A stretch of DNA of 64,000 bases. It comes from Diphasiastrum complanatum. Taxonomy: Eukaryota; Streptophyta; Lycopodiopsida; Lycopodiales; Lycopodiaceae. The position numbers and the translations under genes are program-made. The notes beneath the pieces were generated by a model that was not told the origin of the DNA, searched no databases, and saw only the letters and a program-made list of their open reading frames with translations. The number at the start of each line of letters is the position of its first letter. The stretch's first letter is position 1. Of this stretch, positions 11,815 through 22,393 are shown one piece after another. The stretch lies in the NCBI GenBank assembly GCA_029204225.1, contig CM055097.1, positions 32,830,802 through 32,894,801 on the forward strand, given 5' to 3'.

Positions 11815-12270
11815 ATGACCTTGTTTATGAATGACTTTTGGCATTCTTTTAGATATATAGATGACATTTGCTTCATCAATAACCCTAATATCGAACTTTT
11901 TATGGACAAAACACAGGTAAGGAACCCTGATAACCCGTCCTGGATCTATCCCCTAAACTTTCTAGAAATAGAAAGAAAAATGACTGAAGGAAATAAAAAC
12001 AGCTTTTTAAATACATACATCTGGCTTCAAACAGACCAATCTATAATTCTTATAAGGTTATTATTTCACAAGTTATTGCCGCAATGTACTGCTGTAACTT
12101 GCAAGAGACTTTTCTTAACGAGGTTGAAATACTTGTTGATGCTTTTCAAAAAAATGGTTTTATGAGAGATAAGCTATGTCGTATCATCAATAGGCTACTT
12201 TCTTCGGAAGTGTTCCCCGGTTTGTCATACACGCTACCTCATGATATTGATGTTCTTTTGGTGGGCAGTT
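11815..12270 (+). pseudogene. Penelope-like element reverse transcriptase fragment
   Basis: The first part (11815-12040) reads SFRYIDDICFINNPN, a YxDD-type RT catalytic motif followed by NPSWIYPLNFLEIERK and NSFLNTYIWL. This resembles the RT palm and following region of Penelope-like elements rather than copia or gypsy. After a frameshift the next frame (12054-12270) reads KVIISQVIAAMYCCN, then FLNEVEILVDAFQKNGF and RIINRL, which fits the RT thumb of that class (the ISQ...NGF...KL spacing). The N-terminal RT and any GIY-YIG endonuclease are not seen. From memory, Penelope-like 'Dryad' elements have been described in conifers; that link is inference. Confidence 0.58.
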
Positions 12271-12335
12271 AGCTATCCCTTTTGAGGAGCTAACTGCCCC
12301 CGAAGGGATTCACTAACTGCGGGTCGGTTGGTGGG

Positions 12336-13052
<717 letters not shown>

Positions 13053-13577
13053 TCCAGTGATGGACAACAATGTCACTTTTGGTTTCTTGAAACCATCCAC
13101 CCTGCCTCAATAGGCAGTGATGGATAGTTTCAAAGTATGTGATAATTCTATGAAATCGCAGGTGATAATAATGATGTAACCACAATTTTTCCATACTTTT
13201 GCTTGCTCCTTATGGCTCAGTGAGCAGCGATGGAGGGCTGCCTCAGCCTACACATACTTCATGGCTTTTTCTGATTAGGAATGGGCGCTGTCCAGCGATG
13301 GATAGGTCACTGAAATATTTCTCATAAGATGAAGATGTATCAATAGTGCTATATGCTATCCAACGATGGATTGCATAGGCATGATAAAATCACATTTAAA
13401 CACCGAATCTACATATAGAGACCCTGCTGTTCCAATGATGGATAGGAGGGTGGTCTCCTCTTCAGTTGATAATATTGTATATTCATGCATGGCTAACTGT
13501 CCAGCGATGGACCATGAACTTGTGCTATCTGTTCATAGAATTTTTCACTTCTTTAGCCTCCTCCAACCAGTGATGGA
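13053..13577 (+). repeat. Array of eight 12-bp hairpin cores spaced about 70 bp
   Basis: A core close to TCCAGCGATGGA occurs at 13053, 13113, 13223, 13291, 13359, 13431, 13500 and 13566. Spacings are 60, 110, 68, 68, 72, 69 and 66 bp. The best copies form a 4-5 bp stem TCCA/TGGA closing a GCGA, GTGA, ACGA or ATGA loop. The sequence between cores is not visibly similar from unit to unit. The last four cores share one open frame (13333-13653), where the core reads P-x-M-D/E, so a decayed repetitive coding sequence is an alternative to a non-coding array. Function unknown. Confidence 0.75.
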
Positions 13578-14539
13578 AGGATGGACACATTCATGCATAA
13601 CTCTTACTTATGTGCTCTCTTTACAAGTATTCATAGATTCTGTGATCTCATAGTATGAAGCTAATGGTATCTGCTTTCTTATACTGCTCCAGCTTCGTCA
13701 GAATACTACTTGGTTCTTTCCTGAACCGACTACTCAATACTAAAAGGTATGCAACCAGCTGGATCTCTTTGTTGTAAGTTAACTACCATTGTCAAAAGAT
13801 GTCGTGTAAAGTGCTTTCTGCATAACTTTTCAAAGCAATATGCTCACTTCACGGTTTCTTGGCTTTCTTATGTTCTCAAAGAATAAGAACTCAGTCGGTT
13901 AAAAAACTACTATGGCTGCCTCTCAAGAAGTTGCGTCTACAACTATTCAGGTACACCTTTCGAGTTTAAATATACTTTTCACAACTTCGGTAAGCATGGT
14001 GGTTCTGGTTCCATAAAGACTATGATATACCTTTACTCTACATAAGTTCACTCTTTCTTTTCGCTTTTCTTTTCCCTTTTTGACTTCCCTTGCTTGAAAG
14101 TAAGTAACAACATAAGACCACACTCAAATCAAACAAAAATACCTGGAAATAAGAATTGGTCACTAAAAGGAACAGTAAGGACTCCAGTATTATGATATTA
14201 GACAGCATGGATATGCGCAAGAATCATAGTTTATATTAAGGGAGTAGAATGACACAGATCTGCCCTACTACCCAATATAAACACTGGTAGTCTCTTACTC
14301 TGTTTTAATGACATCTTTCCTATACAGTGTCCTTATGCCGTGGATATTATATCATTCTGATATAACATTCAGGGTAATACTTCACCATTCCTTTATTAGT
14401 GTTACTTTAGACTTTTGGTGAGATACAACTGGAAAGCATGGATATGCTCAGGAGTATGAACAACAATGCGTGACATTGTGATGCCACGGAATTGTTAAAT
14501 ATTGAATATCAACATAAATATGGCATGATATACTCAAAA
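13578..14539. other. No gene recognised
   Basis: AT-rich intergenic sequence without a recognisable domain. A phrase AGCATGGATATGC occurs twice (near 14.20 and 14.43 kb), probably a small diverged repeat. Confidence 0.45.
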
Positions 14540-15703
14540 ATGAAGATATATTCTCTGAGCACCAATGTAGGGTCAATCACAGTAGACCTCATGAAGCTGA
14601 ACCAGCGCCAAGGCCAGATGCTTGAAAATTTTTGAGTCGAGTTCTTGCAACTGCTCGAGGATGCGAAGGCACTTGTCGAGGAAGAGTTGGCTGAGCTGAA
14701 GGAGCTGTCTAGTGAAGCCACCCCATCTTGCAGCGGGCCCGATTCTCACGAAGAATACCTTCAGGCCCTGCTCTGCATTGATGACCTCACACAACAAATC
14801 CAAGTTGTGTCTGCCTGCTCTGGAGCCTCAGACCATCCTGAATATTTGGAGGCAGTCGCGAAGATTGACAAGCTCGCACAGGTGCTGTCAGATATCAAGC
14901 AACAATTGGAAGATCAGAAGCTGGCTGCTGAGTTGCAAACTCAGGATTTGGCAACTGCATCTACACAGCCAAAGCGAACACGACGCAATCAGTCGAAGGT
15001 ATGTGTTGAAAGATTTTGTGCATTTGCTGAACGATTCTCGAAGTGGTGTCCACATGCATTTAATATTGAATTGCAATGGCGTGTGGATTACATGATGCTA
15101 CCAGACGCAATAGGCATCGCCTTCGATGAGTGGAAGCGACCTTGGGACAAGGACGACTTTACCTGGTTATGGGCCCAGCTGTCTATCGAGTAGAAAGGAT
15201 GTCTCTACTGGGGCATAGTCCAGGGGAAATTCCAAGTCGTGCCTTTTGGATCAGCAGAGTTATACATAGGTTCTTTGGCTATGTATGCTCTTAAATATAT
15301 TCAAATCAAAGAATTTCAATTTTTGAGGAACGAAGACAATAAGCGACATTTTTGGAAACAAAAGTCGCAATTTCAACTATACAAACCTCAAGTTGTTGCG
15401 GATCTAGGCACGTTCGACGATGCAGGGTTGCTGATTAATGTAAATATGGCCTATCCAGAATTATTCAGTCTTTACATGGATTGGGAGCGAAACCTTGCAG
15501 AAAATTTTGCGGAGATTCGACATAATGCAAGACAGAAGAAAGTCATTCCGTTACAAGCAGTTCTGTACATATTCATTTTGGCAGTTCGGAACTTTCGTGG
15601 CAAAGACATTATTTTTTGTTCAGAATCTTTATGTAAAGAGGTTGAAGAAGTGAATAGAGTGTTGAGAGTTATTCTCCCATATCTCTGTTCTCCGCACTGT
15701 TGA
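14540..15703 (+). pseudogene. Unrecognised ORF, one frame with two in-frame stops
   Basis: A single frame from the ATG at 14540 to the stop at 15701-15703 would give about 387 residues. It is broken by TGA at 14633 and TAG at 15191 with no frameshift. The first third is helical and charged (LLEDAKALVEEELAELKEL). It contains an internal duplication of about 30 residues: SGPDSHEEYLQALLCIDDL followed by SGASDHPEYLEAVAKIDKL. A basic stretch KRTRRNQSK follows, then a Trp-rich region (FDEWKRPWDKDDFTWLWAQL) and an Asp/Glu-rich C-terminal domain (ELFSLYMDWERNLAENFAEI). The EYLxAvxkIxxL pattern faintly recalls the N-terminus of Exo70 exocyst subunits, but the rest does not match what I know. A retroelement Gag or a host pseudogene are both possible. 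An unshifted frame suggests recent decay or stop readthrough. Confidence 0.5.
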
Positions 15704-16985
15704 GTGTGAGTGATCCTGAGTCTACTAGCAATCTCTATCGCATTACATGAATTACTCTCTGATCAGATAGACTCTCTAGCGCATAACAATCATTTGTTGT
15801 GTATCCGTAAAGCATGCTCTAAAGAACTGTCTTAAAATCATCATTATTCGTCTGTCACGAATACTTTCTTTTCGGCACTCGAATAACGACTATCTTTGGT
15901 ACAGTATAGCACGATCATTGAATAAAGCTATATGTATACATATGAGATGACAGTCCTTGTCTGAAAAATTGAGTCTTTGATTTGTGTTCCTGATTGTAAT
16001 TGACATAAGTTTCTAATGTGCTCTAAAACCATTCGCGTTCTTTAACCATTAAATTGGACTTAAGTTGTTGAGGACTTCTGTGTAGAAACGAACAATTTGC
16101 GAACCCGATTAATTAATTGTCTGCACAACCGCAAATACATCAAACATTTCTCGACTCTCTGTTGACACCTTAATCAGCCGGAGTATAGTACTGCTGTACT
16201 CCTCTGATAACATCTCACTTGTAGAACGCGTTTCATTCGATTTGATAGAGGCCAAATTGTTGTTCTGAAATTATTAACATTACATTTCCCAAACACAAGT
16301 AATACTGGTTACTTTCTAATGTCTATCGACAACCAAAATAAAACTCAAAACCATCTGTCATAAATTGTACCAAATACATAACTTTCTAACGATGTCCTTT
16401 GTGGGAACGACATTATTTACTACAAAATCTATATTAACCTTGTTGGTATAGTACAACAGACATACCTTACGTCGTAAGGGTCACTTGGGTTAGTATAGCA
16501 TGGATTTGCTCTGATACTAGCACACGTGTTTACACCAAGTCTTTTGGCTAAGTAAAACTCCTAACAGTTTCAACTTTTACACTCCTCTTTGATTAAAACG
16601 AAATGATACGGACCAATTGACCGTAAGTTTATCAATATGGCACTCGCCCTGATACGGTGATATAACAGCTTGGCCTATCGCTAAAACATTGTGTGTTTGG
16701 AAAGACTGGACTATGTTTTAAAATGCTATTCAAAGCTGTTAAGTAGTATAACTTCTTTTGGACATGACTAACAATTGTCGTTCAGCTATGACACCTGTCT
16801 TCCTCACTAAACTAACTTGAGCGGTTTTGTTTTGTGGGATGATGGTTGTGGTGATCTTGTATTAAGTTCAGTTTTATTGGCTGATTTTCAGACTTTTGTA
16901 CTTGAAAATGATGTATTTATGAGGCCATAATTACCTCTTGAAGGTATGTATAGTTTGTCATAGTTCAATCAAGCTATTTTTTTGA
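15704..16985. other. No gene recognised
   Basis: About 1.3 kb with stops in all frames at short intervals and no motif I can name on either strand. Confidence 0.5.
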
Positions 16986-17446
16986 GGAGCGTGAGAAATA
17001 ATGCAAAATATAGCTTGATTAGGCCAAATTTATGTACATAATGTCATTCCACATGTGTCATTCATAGGCATAGGTTAGCTTGTACATAATCTCAAGATCC
17101 ATTAATGCAAATAACAAAGTTTTCCAAGTTAGAATGCATTTTCCTAGATTCTTTGATCAGATGCCCATAGATTTTTATGAGACTTTAGGAGGAGCAAAAG
17201 GACAACCAAATGTACTATCCCATATGTGTGAGCAAGTTAGGTCAGTCCAAACCTCAAGCTTTTTGTATATACTCCAATTTGGAGCTCATTTGGTAAGAAT
17301 AATCTGAACTGATCTTGAGGATTTTGCATCAAACTTGTCTATCTTTCTATTTGCATGCATTTTGGTGGATCCAATGCTTTGATTAATGTTAGTACTTTGC
17401 TCTCTAATCTCTATCCATACAAGAGGCTGTGGTTCACACGTGTGAA
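16986..17446 (+). repeat. Relict LTR-like segment
   Basis: It begins with TTTGAGGAGCGTGAGAAATAATG, close to the polypurine tract and LTR start of copia H at 28.44 kb (TTTGAGGAGTGTGAAAAATAG). The phrase TTGATTAGGCCAAA is shared in type with that LTR. It ends near a perfect TTCACACGTGTGAA palindrome at 17433-17446. No internal domains are attached. The length is uncertain. Confidence 0.5.
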
Positions 17447-17559
17447 ATCTATTTGATTTTTAAACACTTTATTTAGACTGCTCTTGCTTATAGAAGTACA
17501 TTGTGTCAATTCTAAGTGTTAGTTTTGATGGAGATGAAGATAGTAATGCAACCAATCAC

Positions 17560-17858
17560 TCTTCTGGATTGAATGAATCCAATTATGATCCAAATTGTTC
17601 TTTTTCTTTCATAGCTTGGAACCACCTAGTGATGAAACAACCATCTTTTCCAATAGGACTTCCTCATTGTGGTTACACTCGTATATTTGAAAGCCGTGCC
17701 ATAAACATTATGTTAGCTTTCAAACGACATAATTGGAAGTGAAATATTTCAAGGCCTAAGTGACAATAATATCAACATAGACATAGTTAGAGACAAGTGA
17801 CGATTGTTCGTTCATCAATGTCAAAGATGATCACAAAGACATTACTAAAATGCTAACA
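17560..17858 (+). repeat. Dispersed direct repeat, left copy
   Basis: About 300 bp matching 18970-19262 with an offset near 1402 bp. Shared stretches include GGTTA-TCTCGTATATTT followed by AAAAGCC/GAAAGCC-TGCCAT, and GAGACAAGTGAC-ATTGTT. The copies are clearly diverged. No coding sense was recognised. Confidence 0.75.
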
Positions 17859-17980
17859 AATAGATAATAAAACTATTGTACGACAAACCCAACCTTGAGT
17901 TCTAGTAGGTATTTAATAATTTTTATTTGCTTATGACATTTTAGAGTAGCTTCTAAAGTACTATACTTTGTTCCATATAA

Positions 17981-18004
17981 CACACACACACACACACACA
18001 CACA
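17981..18004. repeat. (CA)12 microsatellite
   Basis: Twelve CA units without interruption. Confidence 0.98.
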
Positions 18005-18865
18005 TTATGGACTTGACATAATTGTCAACCAACAAAAAGTATTGGCAAAAGAAAATTTATAACTTTAAAGATATCATAATGGCTGAGGAACCCAACTTTA
18101 ACTCTCCTATGATAAAGCAGTATATCATCTAGATTAGTTGGCATTGAGCTACACGTCATCATAACATGTGGCATGTTTATCAATTTTTGTCTAGTTGCCA
18201 TCCTATTATTTTTGCCATCAATGAGAATGTACATGTTCAAGAATCGTCTTTTGTACATCGCTTGTTGATATTGCCCTACTTCCAATTTCCACCACACCAT
18301 GTGCTCACATTTATATGTTCAGAACTTGATTTTACATTAGCAAGGAAGGTCTAGATGGATGGTTGAAAATTAGGGAGTTGGATATCAAACTACTCACTAG
18401 CATAGGTATGGAATACATGAGTGCATGTAAGGAGGTCTTGGAGGACCTAGATGTGTTAGGCACTTGTAGCCTATGCATTGATAGGTAGAGATGGTGGGAT
18501 CCAAGTTGTGTGCTTTTGTTTTCAAGAAGCACTCAAGGGCACAAAGGAGATAAATTGTTGAGACAAATAATATATTCATTACTCTTGTGCTAGTATATCA
18601 ATTTACCACTTGTGGTGTGGAGTAGTGTGCTTGCCCACCCTCGGACTCTAACTTCAACTTCTTCAACTAGGTAAGTTTCCCTCCATTTTTTTTTAGAGAT
18701 CTTGTGATGATAGAGTCCAATTCATAGTTCAACTTCAATCATTTCCACAAATGAGAAAACAATATTGTGCGAATCTATTAGAAGACAAAAAAAAAATTTA
18801 AAAACTTTTTAAACTTACCATTTTTTTTCGTATACTAGTTTTTTGTGCTAAACGCAAGGTGCCCC

Positions 18866-18916
18866 CAACGATGCATGTGAAGTGAGAGACACTCTCTCAC
18901 TTCACATGCATCATTG
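18866..18916. repeat. Near-perfect 24-bp palindrome with 3-nt loop
   Basis: Arms 18866-18889 and 18893-18916 are reverse complements except for one base (C against T, a G-U wobble if transcribed); the loop is CAC. The arm centre reads GATGCATGTGAAGTGAGAGA. It could be a tiny foldback element, a small-RNA hairpin, or the scar of a palindromic insertion. No flanking target duplication is obvious. Confidence 0.85.
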
Positions 18917-18969
18917 TATGGTAATGCTTGTGGCTTTTTCATCCTCAGGCATTTTCTGTGATCCTCTTT

Positions 18970-19262
18970 AGGCTTTGAATCGTCCAAAATTTATCACTCA
19001 ATGTTCTAGGATTCTAATAGCTTGGACCCACCAAGTGACATTCACCATTCTTCTCCATAGACTACGTTAATGTGGTTATTCTCGTATATTTAAAAGCCAT
19101 GCCATGAACATTATCTTAGCTTTTGAATGAAACAATTGAAAGTGAAACATTTCAAGGCCTAACAAGTGACAATAATGTCAACTTAGACACAATGAGAGAC
19201 AAGTGACAATTGTTGTTTCATTAATGTCGAAGATGATCACAAACACATTACAAAAATGCTAA
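18970..19262 (+). repeat. Dispersed direct repeat, right copy
   Basis: Partner of 17560-17858. The 1.1 kb between the copies includes the CA microsatellite and the 24-bp palindrome, so the pair could mark the ends of a decayed element or a segmental duplication. Confidence 0.75.
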
Positions 19263-20399
19263 GGTGTGGTTGATGTGGCCCAAAAGATATAGCCTCCAAT
19301 CCTAGTTGCCACACCCATATAATTAGACATGTATTAGGGTAAACTTAAATCCAAAAGGCCAGGGGGAAGGGGGGGGGGGGGGGGGGCATTGTGGGTGTTC
19401 ACTAGATCCAACTGAGATTTTTTTGAGGTTCTTAGGCTTTTCGCACGTGTGTATGTACCTTAGAAGGAATATGAGGTGGTAGCCACACTAGGCAACTTGA
19501 GTTGCCTTTGGAAGCACCTTAGAAATAATTGGAGGTCCAGGGTAAGCTAGAAGCTATTGACATTTATTGGTCGTGTGGAATGAGTGGGAGGTGGACCCCA
19601 AGGTGCTTACCCCAAGTGGAATCTAAGGTGCCAGCCACATGAGGGCAAGTTGAGGTTGTCGAGGGATGTAGTTGGGAAAGAATGTGAGGTGTAGGGTAAG
19701 TCAAAAGCAGATGGACCTAAATACTCGCTTGGTGTCAAGACCAAGGGCAGAGGCATCAACATGTAGAACACTATGCTCACCCACCAGAGGGATGGGAGTA
19801 TAGGCGCCTGCGTGTTGAAGGCACCTAAGTAGGATTTAGTGAGAGTTTGAAGTGTGCTACGAGGTTTTCTTAAGGAAATCCTCCTTTTGTGAATAGGTTG
19901 AAATGGAAATTCATTTTTTAAGAAGGAAAAGTTAGTCGTGAAAGGTTGGAAAGGCTTTATATTGTAGGCTTATGGGAGGTGAGAAGGAAGGAGGAACTAC
20001 TTGGGTTTGGGACGAAGGAAAAAATCATTCTGAAAGGTTGGGAATGCTTCAAGTTGTAGCCTTATGGGATGAAAGAAGCAAGAGGAAGGACTTGGGTTTT
20101 GAATCGGCGGCGGGGGCCGAGGGGGTGGGGTTTTGGGGTTTGTAAGTGACAACTAGTATGTAGTTGTCATGACGAGCTGAGGGTGGCATTTAGCTGCACA
20201 CATCAAAAGTCGGCCGTACATACATCCGTCAAAAGCCATACGTGGGTCCTTTTCTCCTGAAAGGGACAGGAGGGGGTTGGTTAAGGGCACAGGTACTTGC
20301 CCCAGAGAGAGGTAGCCACTTAGCCCATTTTATTATAGAAATAGTTTTTTTTTTTTTTAAGTTTAAGTTTGTGCCTCTTTTTGAAGCATAGCGTATAAG
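19263..20399. other. Region upstream of AdoMetDC; no other gene seen
   Basis: Contains an 18-base poly-G run at 19369-19386 and a poly-T run near 20348-20360. The sequence becomes GC-richer towards the gene (CGGCGGCGGGGGCCGAGG near 20.11 kb). It presumably includes the AdoMetDC promoter, but I cannot point to a convincing TATA box or start site. Confidence 0.5.
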
Positions 20400-20694
20400 T
20401 GCAAATCGGAGAGAGTGTCTGTGTCTGCCACCACCACCTCGGCTGCGCCACCACTGCGCCACCGGCGCTCCTCCTCCTCCTCTTGCTTCTGCTTTGCTTT
20501 CTTTCCGTCTGCTTTCTTCTATTTCCGTTGCTTCTCTTCTCTGCCTGTTTGTTGCTTGCGAGGGGGGTTATCGCTTGCTTCCATCATTGCTGTGGCTTCC
20601 TACTTTTTCCAGCGCTTCTGCGGTTTGTGTTCTCCTCAGGCTCGACTGAATCCCGAAACGGCGGCTTCAGCTTGGCGAATCGATTGGTTTTCTG
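20400..20694 (+). other. AdoMetDC leader exon 1 (5' end approximate)
   Basis: A CT-rich stretch (CTCCTCCTCCTCTTGCTTCT) typical of plant 5' leaders, ending at a good splice donor TCTG|GTAAGC at 20694/20695. Short frames in it are not thought to be coding. The transcription start is a guess. Confidence 0.6.
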
Positions 20695-21478
20695 GTAAGC
20701 CATTCTTATCTGATCGTATCGATTATTGGTTTTAGTTCATCCTGTTCTGTTTCTTTATCTGCGTCGCTGCTTTTTCGGTTCTGTAGGCTTTATCTTTTCT
20801 GTATTCTGATATGTTTTCCGTTATTTCGAAATTTACGCTGCGCCGTTTGGTGTTTTTTTGACGATGTGTTTCTTTTTATGGCTTGAATGCAGCGCGTGTA
20901 TATGTGATGATAGATCTGTTGTTTTTGTGACAGGTTTTTTTTGGAGCGCTTTGAACCAGTGTTTCTTCATCGGGATATTGTGGATTAGCCGATTCGCTTT
21001 CTGAAGGTCTTTGACTACCAGAGAAATCTTTGCATCATCTCTTTGATCTTGTTTTGCGTTGTACAGTAGGCTTAATAAATATTTATTTGTCTTATTGTCG
21101 CTCTTTAAAGCGCAGGAATGTAAGTGTTCATATTCGCTTTTGTTGATATAGAAGCGAGTATTTAACGCGTCTGTCATTGTTTGAGACTGAACAATTACAT
21201 GATTGTTGAATAAAAGATTTATATGTTTCCCGACGCCTGTTGGAGTTGTAGCATTGATTTGTAGTAGTAGGCATGCAATCCGTTTGGATGAAAACTTGGC
21301 TGTATATGAGAGCGGCTAAATGATGATGGAGTCTTACGTTCTATAAATATTTTGGCTGAAGTTAGGAGGTTTGGTTCGTACATCCATCTGTTAAGCGGTT
21401 GCCTATTGTTGAGTGCATGTCAGGAAACTTGTGTTTCTTGACTTGTTAGTTTTTATTCACATTATGTTTCATCTTCAG
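20695..21478 (+). other. AdoMetDC leader intron 1
   Basis: GTAAGC donor at 20695 and a T-rich ATCTTCAG acceptor ending at 21478; 784 bp, T-rich throughout as in plant introns. Plant AdoMetDC genes commonly carry introns in the leader. Inferred from splice signals only. Confidence 0.65.
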
Positions 21479-21560
21479 AGGCCAACATTGAACTTTGAAC
21501 CGTAGCTGATTTTGTGTTGTTCTTGTGGATCTATTGTTTCGATCGGATTAGACAGGCTGA

Positions 21561-21569
21561 ATGTTATAA
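21561..21569 (+). CDS. AdoMetDC tiny upstream ORF (Met-Leu-stop)
   Basis: ATG-TTA-TAA, two codons. Its stop overlaps the start of the next uORF by one base (TAATG), exactly as in the conserved tiny/small uORF pair of plant AdoMetDC genes. In that system ribosomes that translate the tiny uORF skip the inhibitory small one, so it supports AdoMetDC synthesis when polyamines are low. Confidence 0.92.
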   Translation: ML

Positions 21570-22166
21570 TGGAGACTAAAGGCGGTTCCCGTAAGTCTAG
21601 TTGCTGTTCAGTTCAATACGAGTCTCCTCTTGGTTACAAAATTGAAGACGTGCGTCCCCACGGTGGAATTGAGAAGTTCCGTTGTGCTGCATACTCCAAC
21701 GTAAGTATTTTAAAGAACAGTTATTTGCTAATTATCTTTTTGATAGAAACTGCACGATTTTTGTTTCAAGTTTTTCCAATTTTACTGCTTGACATGTTTT
21801 GCGCATGTCATGTATAGCTTCAGTGCCAATTTATCGTGCATTATTTTGAGTTCTCTAGGTTTGTGATTATCTGCGCTGGCTTTTAGCGTGTTCGGTGATT
21901 TTTAATGCATGCACACTTGTTTTGAAGAGATTAAGACGGAAGACAGATATGTGAATCGTTTAGTCAAGTTATAGTTCTGAGCCGTTTGTAGTAATTCTTA
22001 AATTTTGAGGCGGTCTAATTCTTTCATACAAGTTCCTTATCTTTGAAAACTTCTGAAACGGCAAGATTCTTTGATTTTGAGGCCTTCTAATGTCCTGTAT
22101 GTCAGATTCTAATGCTTGTATCGTGGCCGTCTTTTTGTTTTGCAGTGTGTGAGAAAGCCATCCTGA
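21569..22166 (+). CDS. AdoMetDC conserved small upstream ORF, 50 codons, split by an intron
   Basis: Exon part 21569-21700 encodes 44 residues (METKGGSRKSSC..., then YESPLGYKIEDVRPHGGIEK..., ending AAYSN). The intron is 21701-22145 (GTAAGT...TTGCAG, 445 bp), and the last six codons CVRKPS-stop lie at 22146-22166. The motif set PLGYxIEDVRPxGGIxKFRxAAYSNCxRKPS is the hallmark of the plant AdoMetDC uORF peptide. In known plants this nascent peptide stalls ribosomes at high spermidine/spermine and represses the main ORF. Without splicing the frame would read into intron sequence and lose the C-terminal SNCVRKPS end, so splicing here could matter for regulation. 227 nt separate its stop from the main ATG. 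Confidence 0.95.
21701..22145 (+). other. AdoMetDC leader intron 2, inside the small uORF
   Basis: Donor AAC|GTAAGT, acceptor TTTTGCAG|TGTGTG. Removing it joins AAYSN to CVRKPS in frame, which is strong evidence for the splice sites. Confidence 0.93.
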
Positions 22167-22393
22167 TATGCCCTCGCTGCGCCCTCATTAGTGTAGGTCT
22201 TCTCGTTTTTTCAATGTTTATTAGCTACCTAGGTGCTCAAGTGTCACTGGCTGGCCTGTAGCTTGCTGCACTATTCGCAGATCAGAATTCCTCTTGGTTG
22301 ACAGCTTTCTTTCACTGGGTTCTCCTTCTCGGGTGACCTCGGTCTTACGAGATCATCTTCTTGCTTTCTTGTAATAGACTTGGTTAGTCAGGA

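Noticed and set aside
13053-13577. CRISPR array or box C/D snoRNA cluster
   Set aside because: The repeats are only 12 bp with ~57-bp spacers in a plant nuclear context. The core CGATGGA is not the snoRNA C box TGATGA, and CTGA D boxes do not recur at fixed positions.
19369-19386. The 18-base poly-G run as a functional G-quadruplex
   Set aside because: It is a simple homopolymer with no conserved spacing, and its length may be a sequencing artefact.
20399-20735. Open frames of about 100 residues in the AdoMetDC leader
   Set aside because: They are Leu- or Ser/Cys-rich translations of a pyrimidine-rich 5' leader, run across a likely splice donor, and show no domain.
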